DNA of 64,000 nucleotides. Origin: Providencia sp. GTDB lineage: Bacteria; Pseudomonadota; Gammaproteobacteria; Enterobacterales; Enterobacteriaceae. Below the pieces are notes generated by a model, which saw only the letters and a list, made by a program, of their open reading frames with translations, was not told the origin of the DNA and did not search any database. The DNA lies in contig NZ_DOEH01000019.1 of the NCBI RefSeq assembly GCF_003533305.1, positions 102,445 to 166,444 of the forward strand, written 5' to 3'. The translations under genes and the position numbers were made by a program. This document shows positions 48,416 through 59,598 of this stretch, in pieces (within the stretch, counting starts at the first letter, position 1; the number at the start of each line of letters is the position of its first letter).

Positions 48416-51400
48416 TTATTGAGGCAATGCTGCCTGCGTAGTTGGTGTATCTTGACCAAATCCTTTCAGCCCAACCACATGCACATGTTCATTATTACCA
48501 AACACTTTACGCACTAACTTATACGTTGTGCCTTTTTCAGGACTGATATTTTCAGGCGCTGCAATAATTAACTGCATCTCTAGCCTATCGCACAACTCAA
48601 AGAGTGTGGCAATAGACTTCGCATCAAGACGTGCAGCTTCATCCAAGAAAAGCAAACGGCAAGGAATAATATCTTTAGCTCGTAATCTACGTGCTTCTTC
48701 TTCCCAGCTTTGTACAACCATGACCAATATTGACATACCGGTACCTATCGCTTCACCTGTTGATAAAGCACCACTTTCCGCTTTAAGCCAACCGTCTGAA
48801 CCTCGATTAACTTCTACATCAAGCTCTAAATAATTACGATAATCCAACAACTCTTCACCAATGGTTTGCGGTAAACGCTGCCCCATATCAACTTGTGGAT
48901 TTAAACGCTGATACAGCTTCGCCATCGCTTCCGAGAAGGTCAAACGTTGGCTAGTAAATAGATCTTGATGCGATTCGCTCTCCTCAGACAATACGCTAAG
49001 TAGTAAAGCATGGCTTTCACGTATATTAACGTTAAGTCTAACCCCTTTAACTTGACCAAAGGAGACTGCTTGTAACCCTTGGTTTAACATACGGATGCGG
49101 TTTTGTTCACGTTGAATAGTTTTACGAATAATATTCGCCACACTTTTCGAGCTAATCGCCAATTTTTGTTCGCGAGCTGTTAACTCTTCGGTTAAACGTC
49201 CTAACTCAATCTCCATTTGCTCAATTGCATCAATGGGATCATCAGTACGAATAATATCTTGGCGAATACGTTCACGCAGATGCTGATAAACAGCAATAAA
49301 GAATTTAATTTTACGATCTGGGAATTTTGGATCTTCAGATAAACGTAAAACATCACGCAGATGTTCATTATCAGCGACAGCTAAACGCAGTGCACCCAAC
49401 GCTTTATCCGACATAGAACGTAGACTGTCACCATCGGTATAGGCTAATTCGCGACGGTTTAAACGGCGTTCAACGCCATTATCTTTAACCAATCGCATTA
49501 CTGCACACCAACCCGCTTTAGCAGAAACAACTTGTTCACGTATTTGGAAGTAGTCTTTTTCTAACTTACGCAGTCGTTTTTGCAAATTGTCCATTTCAGC
49601 TTCACAAAGTGTGAGCTGTTTTTCTAACTGATTAATACGACTACGATTTGCCATTACTGACTGATGAAGTTCATCACGGCGAATACGCGCTCGTTCTTGT
49701 GCATCAGGATCGGCCTTAACACCAATCTCTTGCATCTCAACCTCAAGCTCTTTGAGCATTTCTTGCTTAGTATCAAAGGAGCTACGAAGAGAAGCAAAAA
49801 CTTGATGATATTGCGCTGTCTGTGACTGATGTTGGCGTAGCTGTTCCCTTGCACGACTACGTTCAGTTTCAGCTTGTTCCAAGCGTTGACGTAATTTTTC
49901 GTTCAGGTCAGCATTTTCATTAACCATACCCGTTGAGTCACTGTAACTAAAATGAGCTCTACGCTGTACAATTTCAACTAATGCAAAAGCTTGTTGTTTC
50001 GCATTTTGTTGGCTGTGTTTCGCCTGTTCGTAATCTTTACGCAATTGGTCATGTTGCTCAGGATCGCTCAGTAGCACTGTCACCATCGGCTCAAGTTTTG
50101 CCAACGCATTACCATATTTATTTAGGAAATGTGCCGCTTCCTCAGCTTCTGATAACTCTTCATTAATTTCTTCAACCCGATCAACTAAAGTCTCATCCAT
50201 TAATAAACCCACAAGCGGTAACAAGCGGTTCAGGGTAGATAAGCTTTCTTTACCTTGGGTAAATTGCTGACGCTGTTGTTGAGTCTGCTCTTCGAATTGA
50301 GATAATGCGCGCTCAAGTTCATTACGTTTTTGATTTAACGTTTTAATTTCAGCTTCAGGGTCATCTTCAAATGCAACTGAAATATGCTGACCAATAAAAC
50401 GGCTAAACGCTTGATGTGAACGCTGAATTTTCTGTACATCAAATGACAGCGTCGCATAACGCTCTGATAATGCATCACGCTCTAAAGTCAGCGACTCTAA
50501 ATGGCTCTCACGCGCGGCGCGACCGAATAACGGTAATTCAGGATAGCGAGAATAGCGCCATTGTCGCTCGGAAGAGCGTACAAGTACTGCATTCTCAAAT
50601 TCCTGTGCATCAAAAACACTATCGTCAAAACCTTGTGGGTCCCCTTCAATGAAATACACATCATCAGGACAATCTTGTAATGTTTCCAGTTGGCTACGAA
50701 CAAGGGCTAAGTCTTGAACCACAATACCGTGACGAGCAGGACCATAAAGTGCAGAGAAATAAGCCGCATCTTCAATCGTAATATCATCATATATTTCTGA
50801 TAATAATACACCGTTAAAGCGTTCCGCTAATGCCAACATGCGGCTATCTTCCGCACCACTAGGTTGGCTAAGACGTTCAATTTGCTTTTCTAGCTCGCGT
50901 CGCTGCGCAGCAACTTCATCGCGTTCAACCGTAATTTCACGTTCCTGCTCAAGCAATTGCTGCATGTATTCAGTCACTTCACTACTGGTATTAAACGTCT
51001 CATTAGCTTGTTCATTGAGCTGTGTTAACGCTTCTTGCGCCATGATCCAAGCGGGCGCTTTAGCTGACAACTGTTGAATACGTAAACGAATTTGTTCAAG
51101 TTCTTGACGCATTTGCATACGTCTTTCACCACTTTCATTCACGCCAATACTTAGCTCTTCTTGTTGCGCTTCAAGCTCTGCCATCAACACATCTAGCTCA
51201 TCAGGCTCGTAACTTTTCCCATGACGCTTACAAAATTCACTCAGTAATCTTTCTGCATTTTGCTGACTATCCAAACGCTGACGCAATTCAGATAGTTGCA
51301 TACGCAATGGCTGGACTCGTTCAGCTAGATGCGACTGTGATGACCAGTCACGTAATAACGTGCGTGCCTGTTGGTATGCGTCACTACGACTGACTTCGCC

Positions 51401-52858
51401 AACCATGGTTTTAACTAACTGATAAGCTTGTTCAAACTGGCTATGAGCGGCATCAGCCACACTCATCTTCTGTTCTAATGATAATAATATTTCGGTAGCT
51501 TGCTGCTCACGCGCTTCGAAAGTATCAAGCCATTCGTCGGCATTTTCTATTGTTAGCTCAGGTAACTGGCACAATTCACGAGCGCGCGTCAACGCTTGTA
51601 AAGCCTGTTGATATTGAATAGCGCGAGTTTGCTGAACATCCAGAGCTTGCTGATAATCCGCTAATTGATTTTTTAATTCATCGACTTCAACTTCAGCCGC
51701 TTCCGAACGCGCTTCATATTCTTCTTGGCTTTCTGTCGCGACAGCAACAACTTCAGTTTGTTCTTCTAGACGATAAGTTAGCTCTTCAATATCAGCTTGG
51801 TAGCGATCTATTTTTTCTTGTTGGCGTAATGCCGCCTGCACAAGACTCAAATGATCACTCGCCGCTTGGTAATCAGTTTCAAACACCAATGACGATTCAT
51901 TTTGTTCGTTAAGCTCACGAGCCATATCGACGCTGCGAACTTGCTCAACTTTAAGCTGCTTGCGATTTGCATTTAATTCTTTACGCGCAGCTAAGGCAGT
52001 ATCTAAATGAATACGTCTTTCATTTGAATGACGCATATAATCAGCAGATACATAATCCGTCGCTTGGCTAATTAGATGTTTAAATAAGTCACGATCTGAC
52101 TGTGTCACACGGATAGCTTCAAGGGTCAGACGGTTTTCACGTAATGCGGCTTCCATGTCTTGGAATGCTTTACGAACCCCGCTATTTTCAGGCAATAAAT
52201 AATCACGTAATGAACGTGTAATCGCACTGGAAATACCCCCGTAGAGAGATGCTTCAATCAAACGGTAGTATTTACTACGGTCGCCAGCTGAACGTAAACG
52301 TTTTGGTAATACGCCGAGCTCAAATAATACTGAATGGTAATCAGTAATTGAGTTGAATTGCTTAAACTGTATACCTTCTTGCGCTTCAAGCCGTTCTTTT
52401 AACTCATTTAAAGGAATAACTTTAGCTTGACGACCATCAATAATTTCCGTCAAAATTTCAGTAGGCACTGTCGCAATTGGCACGCCTTGAACCATAAAAG
52501 GTTTGATATCAACTTTCTTATCACGACCCGCGACTTGTTGAAGGCGAACACCAACCATAACACGCTGATGTTTAGAGTTTAAAACATCTAAAATCGCGTA
52601 GCAGACCCCAGGACGTAACTTCCCGTGTAAGCCTTTGTCACGAGAACCAGAGGTGGCCCCAGCTTCCGTTGTATTACGAAAGTGTAATAAGGTTAAATCT
52701 GGGATCATGGCGGTAATAAAAGCGGCCATGGTAGTTGATTTACCCGCTCCGTTTCCGCCTGAAAGCGTGGTAACGAGTTCATCAAGGTCAAAGGTTCGAG
52801 CAAAAAAACCGTTCCAATTCACCAGCGTCAGTGAGCGAAATTTTCCGCGTTCAATCAT
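48416..52858 (-). CDS. mukB: Chromosome condensin MukB
   Basis: SMC-like ATPase of the MukBEF condensin that loops and segregates the chromosome. It has 1480 residues (1486 in E. coli). The N-terminal head has Walker [15 protein letters not shown] near residue 34. Two long coiled coils flank a hinge at about 645-800 ([27 protein letters not shown] region). The C-terminal head has the signature [12 protein letters not shown] and Walker [13 protein letters not shown]. Its ATG overlaps the mukE stop by 4 bases. MatP, encoded at 8.5 kb, displaces MukBEF from Ter. Confidence 0.98.
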   Translation of the reverse strand: MIERGKFRSLTLVNWNGFFARTFDLDELVTTLSGGNGAGKSTTMAAFITAMIPDLTLLHFRNTTEAGATSGSRDKGLHGKLRPGVCYAILDVLNSKHQRVMVGVRLQQVAGRDKKVDIKPFMVQGVPIATVPTEILTEIIDGRQAKVIPLNELKERLEAQEGIQFKQFNSITDYHSVLFELGVLPKRLRSAGDRSKYYRLIEASLYGGISSAITRSLRDYLLPENSGVRKAFQDMEAALRENRLTLEAIRVTQSDRDLFKHLISQATDYVSADYMRHSNERRIHLDTALAARKELNANRKQLKVEQVRSVDMARELNEQNESSLVFETDYQAASDHLSLVQAALRQQEKIDRYQADIEELTYRLEEQTEVVAVATESQEEYEARSEAAEVEVDELKNQLADYQQALDVQQTRAIQYQQALQALTRARELCQLPELTIENADEWLDTFEAREQQATEILLSLEQKMSVADAAHSQFEQAYQLVKTMVGEVSRSDAYQQARTLLRDWSSQSHLAERVQPLRMQLSELRQRLDSQQNAERLLSEFCKRHGKSYEPDELDVLMAELEAQQEELSIGVNESGERRMQMRQELEQIRLRIQQLSAKAPAWIMAQEALTQLNEQANETFNTSSEVTEYMQQLLEQEREITVERDEVAAQRRELEKQIERLSQPSGAEDSRMLALAERFNGVLLSEIYDDITIEDAAYFSALYGPARHGIVVQDLALVRSQLETLQDCPDDVYFIEGDPQGFDDSVFDAQEFENAVLVRSSERQWRYSRYPELPLFGRAARESHLESLTLERDALSERYATLSFDVQKIQRSHQAFSRFIGQHISVAFEDDPEAEIKTLNQKRNELERALSQFEEQTQQQRQQFTQGKESLSTLNRLLPLVGLLMDETLVDRVEEINEELSEAEEAAHFLNKYGNALAKLEPMVTVLLSDPEQHDQLRKDYEQAKHSQQNAKQQAFALVEIVQRRAHFSYSDSTGMVNENADLNEKLRQRLEQAETERSRAREQLRQHQSQTAQYHQVFASLRSSFDTKQEMLKELEVEMQEIGVKADPDAQERARIRRDELHQSVMANRSRINQLEKQLTLCEAEMDNLQKRLRKLEKDYFQIREQVVSAKAGWCAVMRLVKDNGVERRLNRRELAYTDGDSLRSMSDKALGALRLAVADNEHLRDVLRLSEDPKFPDRKIKFFIAVYQHLRERIRQDIIRTDDPIDAIEQMEIELGRLTEELTAREQKLAISSKSVANIIRKTIQREQNRIRMLNQGLQAVSFGQVKGVRLNVNIRESHALLLSVLSEESESHQDLFTSQRLTFSEAMAKLYQRLNPQVDMGQRLPQTIGEELLDYRNYLELDVEVNRGSDGWLKAESGALSTGEAIGTGMSILVMVVQSWEEEARRLRAKDIIPCRLLFLDEAARLDAKSIATLFELCDRLEMQLIIAAPENISPEKGTTYKLVRKVFGNNEHVHVVGLKGFGQDTPTTQAALPQ

Positions 52859-53583
52859 TGTTGTCCATCCTCATCACTTTCTGCCGCTTCTTGATTTTCT
52901 TCAGGCTCATCTTCATCGCTATCTTGTAATGATAACTCCCCTTCAAGAGAGATAGCTTCGCCATCACGGATCATTCTTAATTGAGCATCTTGAGGGCTAT
53001 CACCACTACGTACATCAGCGCCAAAACGAAATACAGACTCTGAAATGACGAATTTATTCGGATCATTTTGCAAAAAGTGCACCATACCCAAGCGGCGCAA
53101 TCGATTTAACGAAGTTCTGAGTTTTTCTTGCAGTTTTTGTTTGTCTAAGTCAGAACCTGTCGAGCGCTGATTCACAAATTTCATTAATTTACTTTCATCA
53201 GCAAGCGATAATAGCTCTTCGAACAATTCTTGAGAGGTAAAAATACCTTGATTGGTTAACCGTTCAGGGCTGAGATAAAGATAACAAAGAATTTTACCCA
53301 CCATCATATCCAGCTCAGAGAGTACCGAGCGAGGGATCAATGTCGTTGAACGGGGGCGCAAATAGAAAAAACCTTCTGGCGCACGAATCAATTCAACATT
53401 ATAACGTGAGTAAAATTGCTCTAAATCTTCCTGAAAATCCATCAGAAATGCGTGATTATCAAGATCATCAATACTAATATGGCGACCCGAGCGTAACTGA
53501 CTGTCAAGCTCAGGGAAAATAGGATTAACGAGTGCTTGAGCCAGTTTAACTGGCATAAATTGTTCAATATTTGTCGATGACAT
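52855..53583 (-). CDS. mukE: Condensin subunit MukE
   Basis: KITE-type winged-helix subunit of MukBEF. It has 242 residues when started at MSSTNIEQ, the E. coli start (234 residues there); twelve further in-frame codons upstream are not used in this call. [20 protein letters not shown] and [17 protein letters not shown] are highly conserved. The tail is acidic (Asp/Glu-rich) as in the family. It overlaps the mukF stop by about 20 bases and mukB by 4 bases, so translation is coupled. Confidence 0.95.
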   Translation of the reverse strand: MSSTNIEQFMPVKLAQALVNPIFPELDSQLRSGRHISIDDLDNHAFLMDFQEDLEQFYSRYNVELIRAPEGFFYLRPRSTTLIPRSVLSELDMMVGKILCYLYLSPERLTNQGIFTSQELFEELLSLADESKLMKFVNQRSTGSDLDKQKLQEKLRTSLNRLRRLGMVHFLQNDPNKFVISESVFRFGADVRSGDSPQDAQLRMIRDGEAISLEGELSLQDSDEDEPEENQEAAESDEDGQQ

Positions 53584-54889
53584 GTGCCTGCACCTTGGCT
53601 CCGTGATCATTAATAGCACGCCATTTTGACGGTAATCCCGCCAAATCAGCCTCTGCGATACCTAGTTTTACAGCCTGATCGATAATAATACGCGCAACAT
53701 CAAAATGGCGACTCTGCGGATATTGTTTCAAGTAATCTTCTAATACTTGCCCGACATCTAGCGGCTGTTTATCCGCTTTATAAAATGCCAGTTCAGCTTC
53801 CATTAGCTCTGCAAGTCGATCATTTATTTCACTAAATTCTTCGAATTCAAGCTCTGGTGGTAATTCACCGGTGACCTCTTCATCATGCAACGCAAGCTCT
53901 TCATCACGCATATCAAATAGTCTGTCTGCATTGGTATAAGTTAATGCCCACGGACTATCGAGGTACTGCTGTACCGATTGGCGTAATCGTTGAGAAAATA
54001 TCCGATTTTTATCCATATCAATTGCTGTACGAATAAATTTATGCACATGGCGGTCATAACCAATCCATAAATCAATGGATTGCTGTCCCCAACTAACAAT
54101 TCGATCCAGTTTATTCTGCAAATCAAAAATTAGTCTATCAACCATATCAGAAAATTGAGGTGCGTTCAGATTCGCCTCTTGAATACGCATCAAGTTAGCT
54201 TGCAGTTTATCACCAGTGGCTTCCAGCGTATCTTGCAGCTCTCTTAATGTTCCTGATGTTTCAGACAATAATTGCTCACAATTGGCGATCGCCGCTTGCC
54301 AGTCTTGGCTCAATAATGCGGCAATATCTTCTTTCACTGAGCTTTGCTGCTCATCCATAATACGCTGGGATAAATCAATGCTGTCGAATATTTCTGCTAC
54401 TGAATATTTTAATGGGGCAAAAACATAGCGATGCCAATAAAACTCATCGCCACCTTCTTCCGCAGCCTCTGCTGCACGAAGTAATTCACTCGCCACGATA
54501 GAAAGCTGCATTGACAGCCTTAATGTTGAAAATTCACGCTGGCGAATATAATAATCACTAATACCAATGCCTAAAGGCGTCAGACGATAAATGGCATTAC
54601 CTTCAATGATATCACTGGCAAAGCGGTTAAATATCTTCTGACGCACCATATCATTGATGGCGTTATTTGCTCTGACAGAGAGTGACTCTGTTGTCTGTTC
54701 AAACCCTTTACAAACTTCACGAAAGGCGTCAATTAGCTCCCCTTCGGTCATTTCACCATTAACTCGCTCACTGTTCAAAACAGCAACCGATAGCAAAAAG
54801 GCTAAGCGCTCTGCGGGAAGTGAAATCGAAAAATCATTTTTTCGTGCCCAAGACACCAGTTCAGGGACGGTCTGGGAAAACTCACTCAT
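53564..54889 (-). CDS. mukF: Kleisin subunit MukF
   Basis: Kleisin bridging the two MukB heads. It has 441 residues (440 in E. coli). The N-terminal winged-helix dimerisation domain (about 1-120) includes [20 protein letters not shown]; a helical middle domain and the C-terminal winged helix ([19 protein letters not shown]) follow. The ATG overlaps the cmoM stop by 4 bases. The order cmoM-mukF-mukE-mukB is that of E. coli smtA-mukFEB. Confidence 0.97.
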   Translation of the reverse strand: MSEFSQTVPELVSWARKNDFSISLPAERLAFLLSVAVLNSERVNGEMTEGELIDAFREVCKGFEQTTESLSVRANNAINDMVRQKIFNRFASDIIEGNAIYRLTPLGIGISDYYIRQREFSTLRLSMQLSIVASELLRAAEAAEEGGDEFYWHRYVFAPLKYSVAEIFDSIDLSQRIMDEQQSSVKEDIAALLSQDWQAAIANCEQLLSETSGTLRELQDTLEATGDKLQANLMRIQEANLNAPQFSDMVDRLIFDLQNKLDRIVSWGQQSIDLWIGYDRHVHKFIRTAIDMDKNRIFSQRLRQSVQQYLDSPWALTYTNADRLFDMRDEELALHDEEVTGELPPELEFEEFSEINDRLAELMEAELAFYKADKQPLDVGQVLEDYLKQYPQSRHFDVARIIIDQAVKLGIAEADLAGLPSKWRAINDHGAKVQAHVIDKY

Positions 54890-55674
54890 AAATCGTCCTT
54901 TTGTATTTGTTTTCGCGCCATGACATGAATATAGCGTCCCATGCTGATATAAGGTTCTTCACGACAATATTGCTGTTCTAGCGCCAGCAATGCTGGAAAA
55001 TCTTTTTGTTGTAACTGTCTACTTTGCAAATAATCATGAAATACTCTTACGCCGCTTTTGCCTAAGATTTCCATATCACATGCCAAAAGCCATTCATCTA
55101 CCTGTTGAGGGAAGAGTGGATTTTGTGGCGACAACGAACGCTTGCGTCTACGTTGGATGTGAGGGGTCGCGAGATGAAAATTGCCTAAAATCGCATTGCG
55201 CATCACTAAGCCATTTGCATTATAGAACATGACAGAAAATATGCCTTCAGGTCTGATTATATCTGCCAACTGCTCAATTGCATATTTTTGATCGCTAATC
55301 CATTCCAGTACTGCATGAAAGATAACGAGATCAACCGGCCCCGTTAAATGTTGTGCAATATCCTGTACCGCACTGTTAACAAAGCGGATATTTTCACTAA
55401 TTCCTTCTTCATGCGCAAGCTCACTCGCCCTTTCTAGCATTTCTTCGGATAAATCGCAAAGTATGACTTGATGTCCCATCGCCGCAAGCTTGCGCGAAAA
55501 ATGGCCTTCACCGCCTCCGGCATCAAGTATACGTAATGTTTGACCTTTAAAATGGTTTTCTAATAACTGGCTAAGATCTTGCCAAACGACCGCTTCACGT
55601 ATTTTACCTTTTGTCGTTCCATAGATGTTTTTTGCAAATTTATCGACAATATCATCAAAGTTGCGGTCTGCCAT
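54886..55674 (-). CDS. cmoM: tRNA cmo5U methyltransferase CmoM
   Basis: SAM-dependent methyltransferase (formerly SmtA) converting 5-carboxymethoxyuridine to its methyl ester at position 34 of certain tRNAs. It has 262 residues (261 in E. coli). The Rossmann SAM motif is [17 protein letters not shown], with the acidic end of strand 2 at [11 protein letters not shown] and motif IV-like [11 protein letters not shown]. It is the first gene of the muk operon by 4-base overlap, and is divergent from elyC. Confidence 0.95.
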   Translation of the reverse strand: MADRNFDDIVDKFAKNIYGTTKGKIREAVVWQDLSQLLENHFKGQTLRILDAGGGEGHFSRKLAAMGHQVILCDLSEEMLERASELAHEEGISENIRFVNSAVQDIAQHLTGPVDLVIFHAVLEWISDQKYAIEQLADIIRPEGIFSVMFYNANGLVMRNAILGNFHLATPHIQRRRKRSLSPQNPLFPQQVDEWLLACDMEILGKSGVRVFHDYLQSRQLQQKDFPALLALEQQYCREEPYISMGRYIHVMARKQIQKDDL

Positions 55675-55997
55675 GTGCTATCTGGTTACCTATAATTCAT
55701 TATTCAAAACATGTTTGTTGGTCAATCAGCCTAGCAACGCGCCTGAAATTTATCAGTTTTTATTCTGTAATTCATGAATATGGCGTCGCTTATCATATAA
55801 AATGCAGGCAATGACTGAATCCTGAATTATAACAGATAATAGCTATATTTTTGCATAGTACTTTATTTTGCTCACTGAATTTCATTTTGGCATCATGACT
55901 TTCATTTTTATGCGCAAAATTTATTATTTCATCAAAGCTGGTTGAATTGAGCTCAATGAACAATAATGCGTTATAAACCTCTAAAATAGGCTTTGTT
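55675..55997. promoter_or_regulatory. Divergent promoter region of cmoM-muk and elyC
   Basis: A 323-base AT-rich gap. It must contain both promoters. An open frame of 136 codons on the minus strand crosses it and the start of elyC but looks non-coding. Confidence 0.5.
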
Positions 55998-56825
55998 ATG
56001 TTATTTCTGCTAAAAAAATATATTGGTGCATTATTAATGCCATTACCGCTCCTGCTGATTATCGGACTTATCGGTTTAATTCTATTGTGGTGTACCCGAT
56101 GGCAAAAAAGTGGCAAAACACTGGTCAGTGCCAGTTTGCTCTTCATCTTGCTGTTAGGGCTACAACCTGTATCGGATAATTTGCTCGCCCCCATTGAAGG
56201 CAAATATAACCAACGTTATGAATTAATTACCCCCAATCCACCAGAAAATGTGCATTATATCGTTGTTTTAGGTGGTGGATTTACCTATAACCCCGATTGG
56301 AGCCCAAGTTCTAATTTATTGAATAATAGCCTTCCTCGGGTAACCGAAGGTGTGAGACTTTATCTGAAATACCCTGGCAGCAAACTTATTTTTACTGGTG
56401 GAAAGGCCAATAATCCCATAAGCAGTGCAGAAGTCGCCGCACAAGTTGCTCAATCATTAGGAGTTCCCGCTGAAGATACTATTGCACTCACTGAGCCCAA
56501 AGATACGCAAGAAGAAGCATTTGAAGTCGAAAAAATTATTGGTAAAGAGCCTTTTTTATTAGTGACATCGGCAAACCATCTTCCTCGGGCAATAACCATG
56601 TTTACGAGTAGAGGAATGCAGCCATTACCAGCTCCCGCAAATCAACTGGTTATTACTAGTGCAATCAATCCATGGGAAAAATACATCCCATCATCTTATT
56701 ACTTTGGTCATAGTGAACGCGCTTGGTATGAGCTAATTGGCACAATATGGTGGCATTTAAAACCGGATAACACTCAAGTGTTAGAGCAACCGTTACTCAC
56801 CCCTGAAAGTATTGATGCAGAATAA
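55998..56825 (+). CDS. elyC: Envelope biogenesis factor ElyC
   Basis: Inner-membrane DUF218 protein (formerly YcbC) needed for normal peptidoglycan and lipid-carrier metabolism at low temperature in E. coli. It has 275 residues (259 in E. coli). Two N-terminal membrane helices (about 10-30 and 39-56) are followed by the DUF218 domain with VVLGGGFTYN, IFTGGKANNPISSAEVAAQ, EEAFEV and VTSANHLPRAITMF. The extra length is C-terminal. It lies upstream of convergent kdsB; the ycbJ gene found here in E. coli is absent. Confidence 0.93.
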   Translation: MLFLLKKYIGALLMPLPLLLIIGLIGLILLWCTRWQKSGKTLVSASLLFILLLGLQPVSDNLLAPIEGKYNQRYELITPNPPENVHYIVVLGGGFTYNPDWSPSSNLLNNSLPRVTEGVRLYLKYPGSKLIFTGGKANNPISSAEVAAQVAQSLGVPAEDTIALTEPKDTQEEAFEVEKIIGKEPFLLVTSANHLPRAITMFTSRGMQPLPAPANQLVITSAINPWEKYIPSSYYFGHSERAWYELIGTIWWHLKPDNTQVLEQPLLTPESIDAE

Positions 56826-56846
56826 TGCGTCATTACAACGCACAAA

Positions 56847-56878
56847 AAAAGGTGTAATTCATTGAATTTACACCTTTT
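56847..56878. terminator. Bidirectional terminator between elyC and kdsB
   Basis: AAAAGGTGTAA and its complement TTACACCTTTT enclose a 10-base loop, with A-run and T-run on opposite sides, so it can work for both converging genes. Confidence 0.88.
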
Positions 56879-56913
56879 ATTTTTAGCTAGATTAGCAGTC
56901 TCAATATCAGTCG

Positions 56914-57663
56914 CTATTGTGATGCAAATTGCTTTCTGACAATTTCAAGATCTTGCGGGGTATCAACACCAGCTCCAGGTGTTTTTTCGGCAACCGCAAC
57001 ATGAATTTTTTCGCCATACCATAGCACTCTAAGCTGCTCTAGCATTTCAATTTTTTCTAATGGGCTCGCTTCCCACGTAATATAACGACGAATAAAACCT
57101 GCACGATATGCATAAATGCCAATATGTCGAAGAAAATAATCGCCAATGGTATTTTGGCCAGTTGAAAAATTGTCTCTATCCCAAGGGATGGTGGCGCGTG
57201 AAAAATAAAGTGCATAGCCTTCATTATCAGTAACAACCTTAACTGCATTAGGATTAAAAGCTTCTTTAGCATCATGAATAGGTACAGCAAGTGTGCCCAT
57301 ATTAGCTTTGCTTCCTTGAAGATTACTAGCAACTTGACTAATAATTTCAGGTGGAATTAACGGCTCATCACCTTGAACATTAACAATGATTTCGTCATCT
57401 GAAAAACCGTAAAGGTCGATAACTTCTGCAAGTCTTTCTGTGCCAGATTGATGATCAGGATTTGTCATACAAGCTTCGCCGCCCGCTTGGATTACCGCAG
57501 CGGCGACATCAGGATGATCAGTCGCCACAATAACTCGGCCTGCACCTGATTTAATTGCTTGCTCCATCACCCGCACAACCATAGGCTTGCCATGAATATC
57601 AGCGAGAGGCTTACCCGGTAATCGAGTTGATGCGAAACGCGCAGGAATAATTACAGTAAACAT
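56914..57663 (-). CDS. kdsB: CMP-KDO synthetase
   Basis: Activates KDO with CTP to CMP-KDO for the inner core of lipopolysaccharide. It has 249 residues (248 in E. coli). Nucleotide-binding [19 protein letters not shown], then [26 protein letters not shown] and [12 protein letters not shown] are family motifs. It is only 5 bases downstream of ycaR and so in one operon with it. lpxK and msbA, two more LPS genes, follow upstream on the same strand. Confidence 0.97.
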   Translation of the reverse strand: MFTVIIPARFASTRLPGKPLADIHGKPMVVRVMEQAIKSGAGRVIVATDHPDVAAAVIQAGGEACMTNPDHQSGTERLAEVIDLYGFSDDEIIVNVQGDEPLIPPEIISQVASNLQGSKANMGTLAVPIHDAKEAFNPNAVKVVTDNEGYALYFSRATIPWDRDNFSTGQNTIGDYFLRHIGIYAYRAGFIRRYITWEASPLEKIEMLEQLRVLWYGEKIHVAVAEKTPGAGVDTPQDLEIVRKQFASQ

Positions 57664-57668
57664 AATAG

Positions 57669-57848
57669 TTACTGTCCTTCATCTAAAGATACTTGGCGAG
57701 CTTCGGTTTCTAGTAATACGGGGATACCATCGCGAATTGGATACGCTAGATGGTCAAATTTGCAGATTAATTCGAGGTTGTCTTTGTTGTAACTTAATTT
57801 ACCGTAACAAACTGGACAAGCGATGATTTCAAGTAAACGGTGATCCAT
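57669..57848 (-). CDS. ycaR: Trm112-family small zinc protein YcaR
   Basis: A 59-residue protein (60 in E. coli) of the UPF0434/Trm112 family. [18 protein letters not shown] carries a CxxC, and [11 protein letters not shown] is the conserved core; a second cysteine (LICKFD) is present. Its role is unknown. The start at the ATG ending 57848 is preceded by GGGAG; an in-frame TTG four codons upstream is a poorer start. Tight coupling to kdsB is conserved among enterics. Confidence 0.92.
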   Translation of the reverse strand: MDHRLLEIIACPVCYGKLSYNKDNLELICKFDHLAYPIRDGIPVLLETEARQVSLDEGQ

Positions 57849-57991
57849 GTTTTCTCCCAAATGGAATTAACTCACTTGGCGTCAGGATATCACATGCAGA
57901 TATCACCGTTAACTTTAATCTTTCTAGATACAATCTCCTGCAAGAGATAAGAGGATAGTCAGCAGGAGAAAAAGCGCTTTTAATTATTTAA

Positions 57992-58207
57992 TTAGTACGC
58001 AATAACGTCGGTTGCCGTAATACCATTTGAATTGCGAGTTACTGAAAACTCGACGTTTTGGCCTTCAGCTAATGATTTCATTTTAGTGCTAGCAATTGAC
58101 TTTCTTGTTACAAATACATCATCACCACCATGGAATGGTGAAATAAAACCGTAACCTTCTTTTGCATCAAACCATTTAACTCGACCCATATGTAATTGAA
58201 AATTCAT
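57992..58207 (-). CDS. Cold-shock-domain protein, divergent
   Basis: A 71-residue protein with one cold-shock (OB-fold) domain. RNP1 is present as KEGYGFISP after VKWFDA. RNP2 reads DVFVTRKS where typical CspA proteins have DVFVHFSA, so the RNA-stacking His-Phe pair is gone. The start is supported by AAAGGAG 8 bases ahead of the ATG. It occupies the place between ycaR and lpxK where E. coli has ycaQ. Binding to single-stranded nucleic acid is likely, but the altered motif makes this less certain. A csp gene symbol cannot be assigned. Confidence 0.88.
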   Translation of the reverse strand: MNFQLHMGRVKWFDAKEGYGFISPFHGGDDVFVTRKSIASTKMKSLAEGQNVEFSVTRNSNGITATDVIAY

Positions 58208-58599
58208 ATTAAAACTCCTTTTGTTCTAAGAACAATATTTCTTTTTATCGTTTTATTATTACTCTTTAGCGTTTTCCCATTATAAATTGCCGATCTATTA
58301 ACACGTTTAAGAGTAATTAAACTTTTACCAATATATGCACTTAATAATTGTGCGTTATTTATTACGATCCCAATAGTGAATTTCAGACACCGCACATCTA
58401 CTGTGAATTTAACAGTGTATTTTGACATTTTGATGACAAAACTGATTAAAAATGTAGTTGTTGCGAGGATATGAAGACTAACTAAAGAACGGATCGTGAA
58501 ATTTAAGCTAGTATAAAATCCAGTTATTAATGTATTGCATCCATATACATAATAAGTGGAGCTATATCACAGTGCGGCTATTATTACCATAATCAAACT
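58208..58599 (-). promoter_or_regulatory. Leader and promoter region of the cold-shock gene
   Basis: A 392-base gap between the lpxK stop and the cold-shock gene. A long 5' leader would fit csp-type regulation. A 74-codon open frame ending with an ATGA overlap lies here but lacks a ribosome site and homology. Confidence 0.45.
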
Positions 58600-59598
58600 T
58601 CATAGGCAAGTTTTTTTATCGTTTGAGATAATGTTTTTTATTTCACTTAGAATAGTTTTAGCACCAATTTCATCAAGCTGAGCTTGCACAGGTAAATACC
58701 ACCAGTTAGCTTGTGCAAAAGACTGGCATTTAACTGCATCTTTTTCTGTCATTAATAAACATTCATTTGGGTTAGTTAATGAGGCTAGCTGTTGTTGGTC
58801 ATAAGGTTGATGATCAGAAAAAGCGTAGGTTTTTATTACGTTTAATCCTTTGCTTTGCAAAGAATTAAAAAATCGAGGAGGATGTCCAATACCCGCCATA
58901 GCAATAACCGATTGCAATTGATTAACTGGACATCTCTTGCCACTCACAAGATTAACAGCAATATCCCCTTCAAGAGACATTAAGACTTCATTACCTTTCG
59001 GGCTCCCGCCATTAACAATCTGTGCGTTAACACTTTTTAAGCGTCCTGCGCGTTCACGCATAGGACCTGCTGGTAGCCACCATCCATTTCCAAAACGGCG
59101 TTGACCATCAATAACCACAATTTCATAATCTCGTTTTAAGGCATAATGCTGTAATCCATCATCTGTGATAATCACATCTAACGAATTATTAGCTAATAAA
59201 GCTTTAATCGCATCACTACGTTTAGGTGCAACGGCCACCGGTGATTTGGTTCTGTGCCAAATTAGCACAGGTTCATCACCCGCCGATGCCGTGGTCGTTT
59301 GATCATCGAGTAATAATGGATAATGCTCAGATTTACCACCATAGCCCCTAGAAACAACCCCAACACGATAACCTTCTTTGGTTAATGATTCTACTAACCA
59401 AATCACAACAGGCGTCTTACCGTTACCACCCGCCGTTAAATTGCCAACGATAACGACAGGGATCGGCGCTTGCCAAGAACGAAATAATCCAGTTTTGTAA
59501 CCAAGATGCCTTACTGCCGTTATCAATCCATACAATATGGATAACGGCAGTAATAAAATGTACAGCCAAGATTTACCGGACCAAATACGTTCAATCAT
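58600..59598 (-). CDS. lpxK: Tetraacyldisaccharide 4'-kinase LpxK
   Basis: Phosphorylates the 4' position of the lipid A disaccharide precursor at the inner membrane. It has 332 residues (328 in E. coli). There is an N-terminal membrane-associated helix (about 12-30), Walker [19 protein letters not shown], then [23 protein letters not shown] and [16 protein letters not shown]. The ATG overlaps the msbA stop by 4 bases, so it is translated together with msbA as in E. coli. Confidence 0.97.
   Translation of the reverse strand: MIERIWSGKSWLYILLLPLSILYGLITAVRHLGYKTGLFRSWQAPIPVVIVGNLTAGGNGKTPVVIWLVESLTKEGYRVGVVSRGYGGKSEHYPLLLDDQTTTASAGDEPVLIWHRTKSPVAVAPKRSDAIKALLANNSLDVIITDDGLQHYALKRDYEIVVIDGQRRFGNGWWLPAGPMRERAGRLKSVNAQIVNGGSPKGNEVLMSLEGDIAVNLVSGKRCPVNQLQSVIAMAGIGHPPRFFNSLQSKGLNVIKTYAFSDHQPYDQQQLASLTNPNECLLMTEKDAVKCQSFAQANWWYLPVQAQLDEIGAKTILSEIKNIISNDKKTCL

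Noticed and set aside
55793..56203. 136-codon minus-strand open frame across the start of elyC
   Set aside because: It overlaps the well-supported elyC gene and the muk promoter region, and its translation has no recognisable domain.
57935..57968. Inverted repeat CTCCTGC / GCAGGAG after the cold-shock gene as a terminator
   Set aside because: The loop is 20 bases, the stem only 7, and no T-run follows on the minus strand.
58204..58428. 74-codon open frame ending in an ATGA overlap with the cold-shock gene
   Set aside because: No ribosome site before its start and no recognisable homology; it occupies what is expected to be the untranslated leader of the cold-shock gene.
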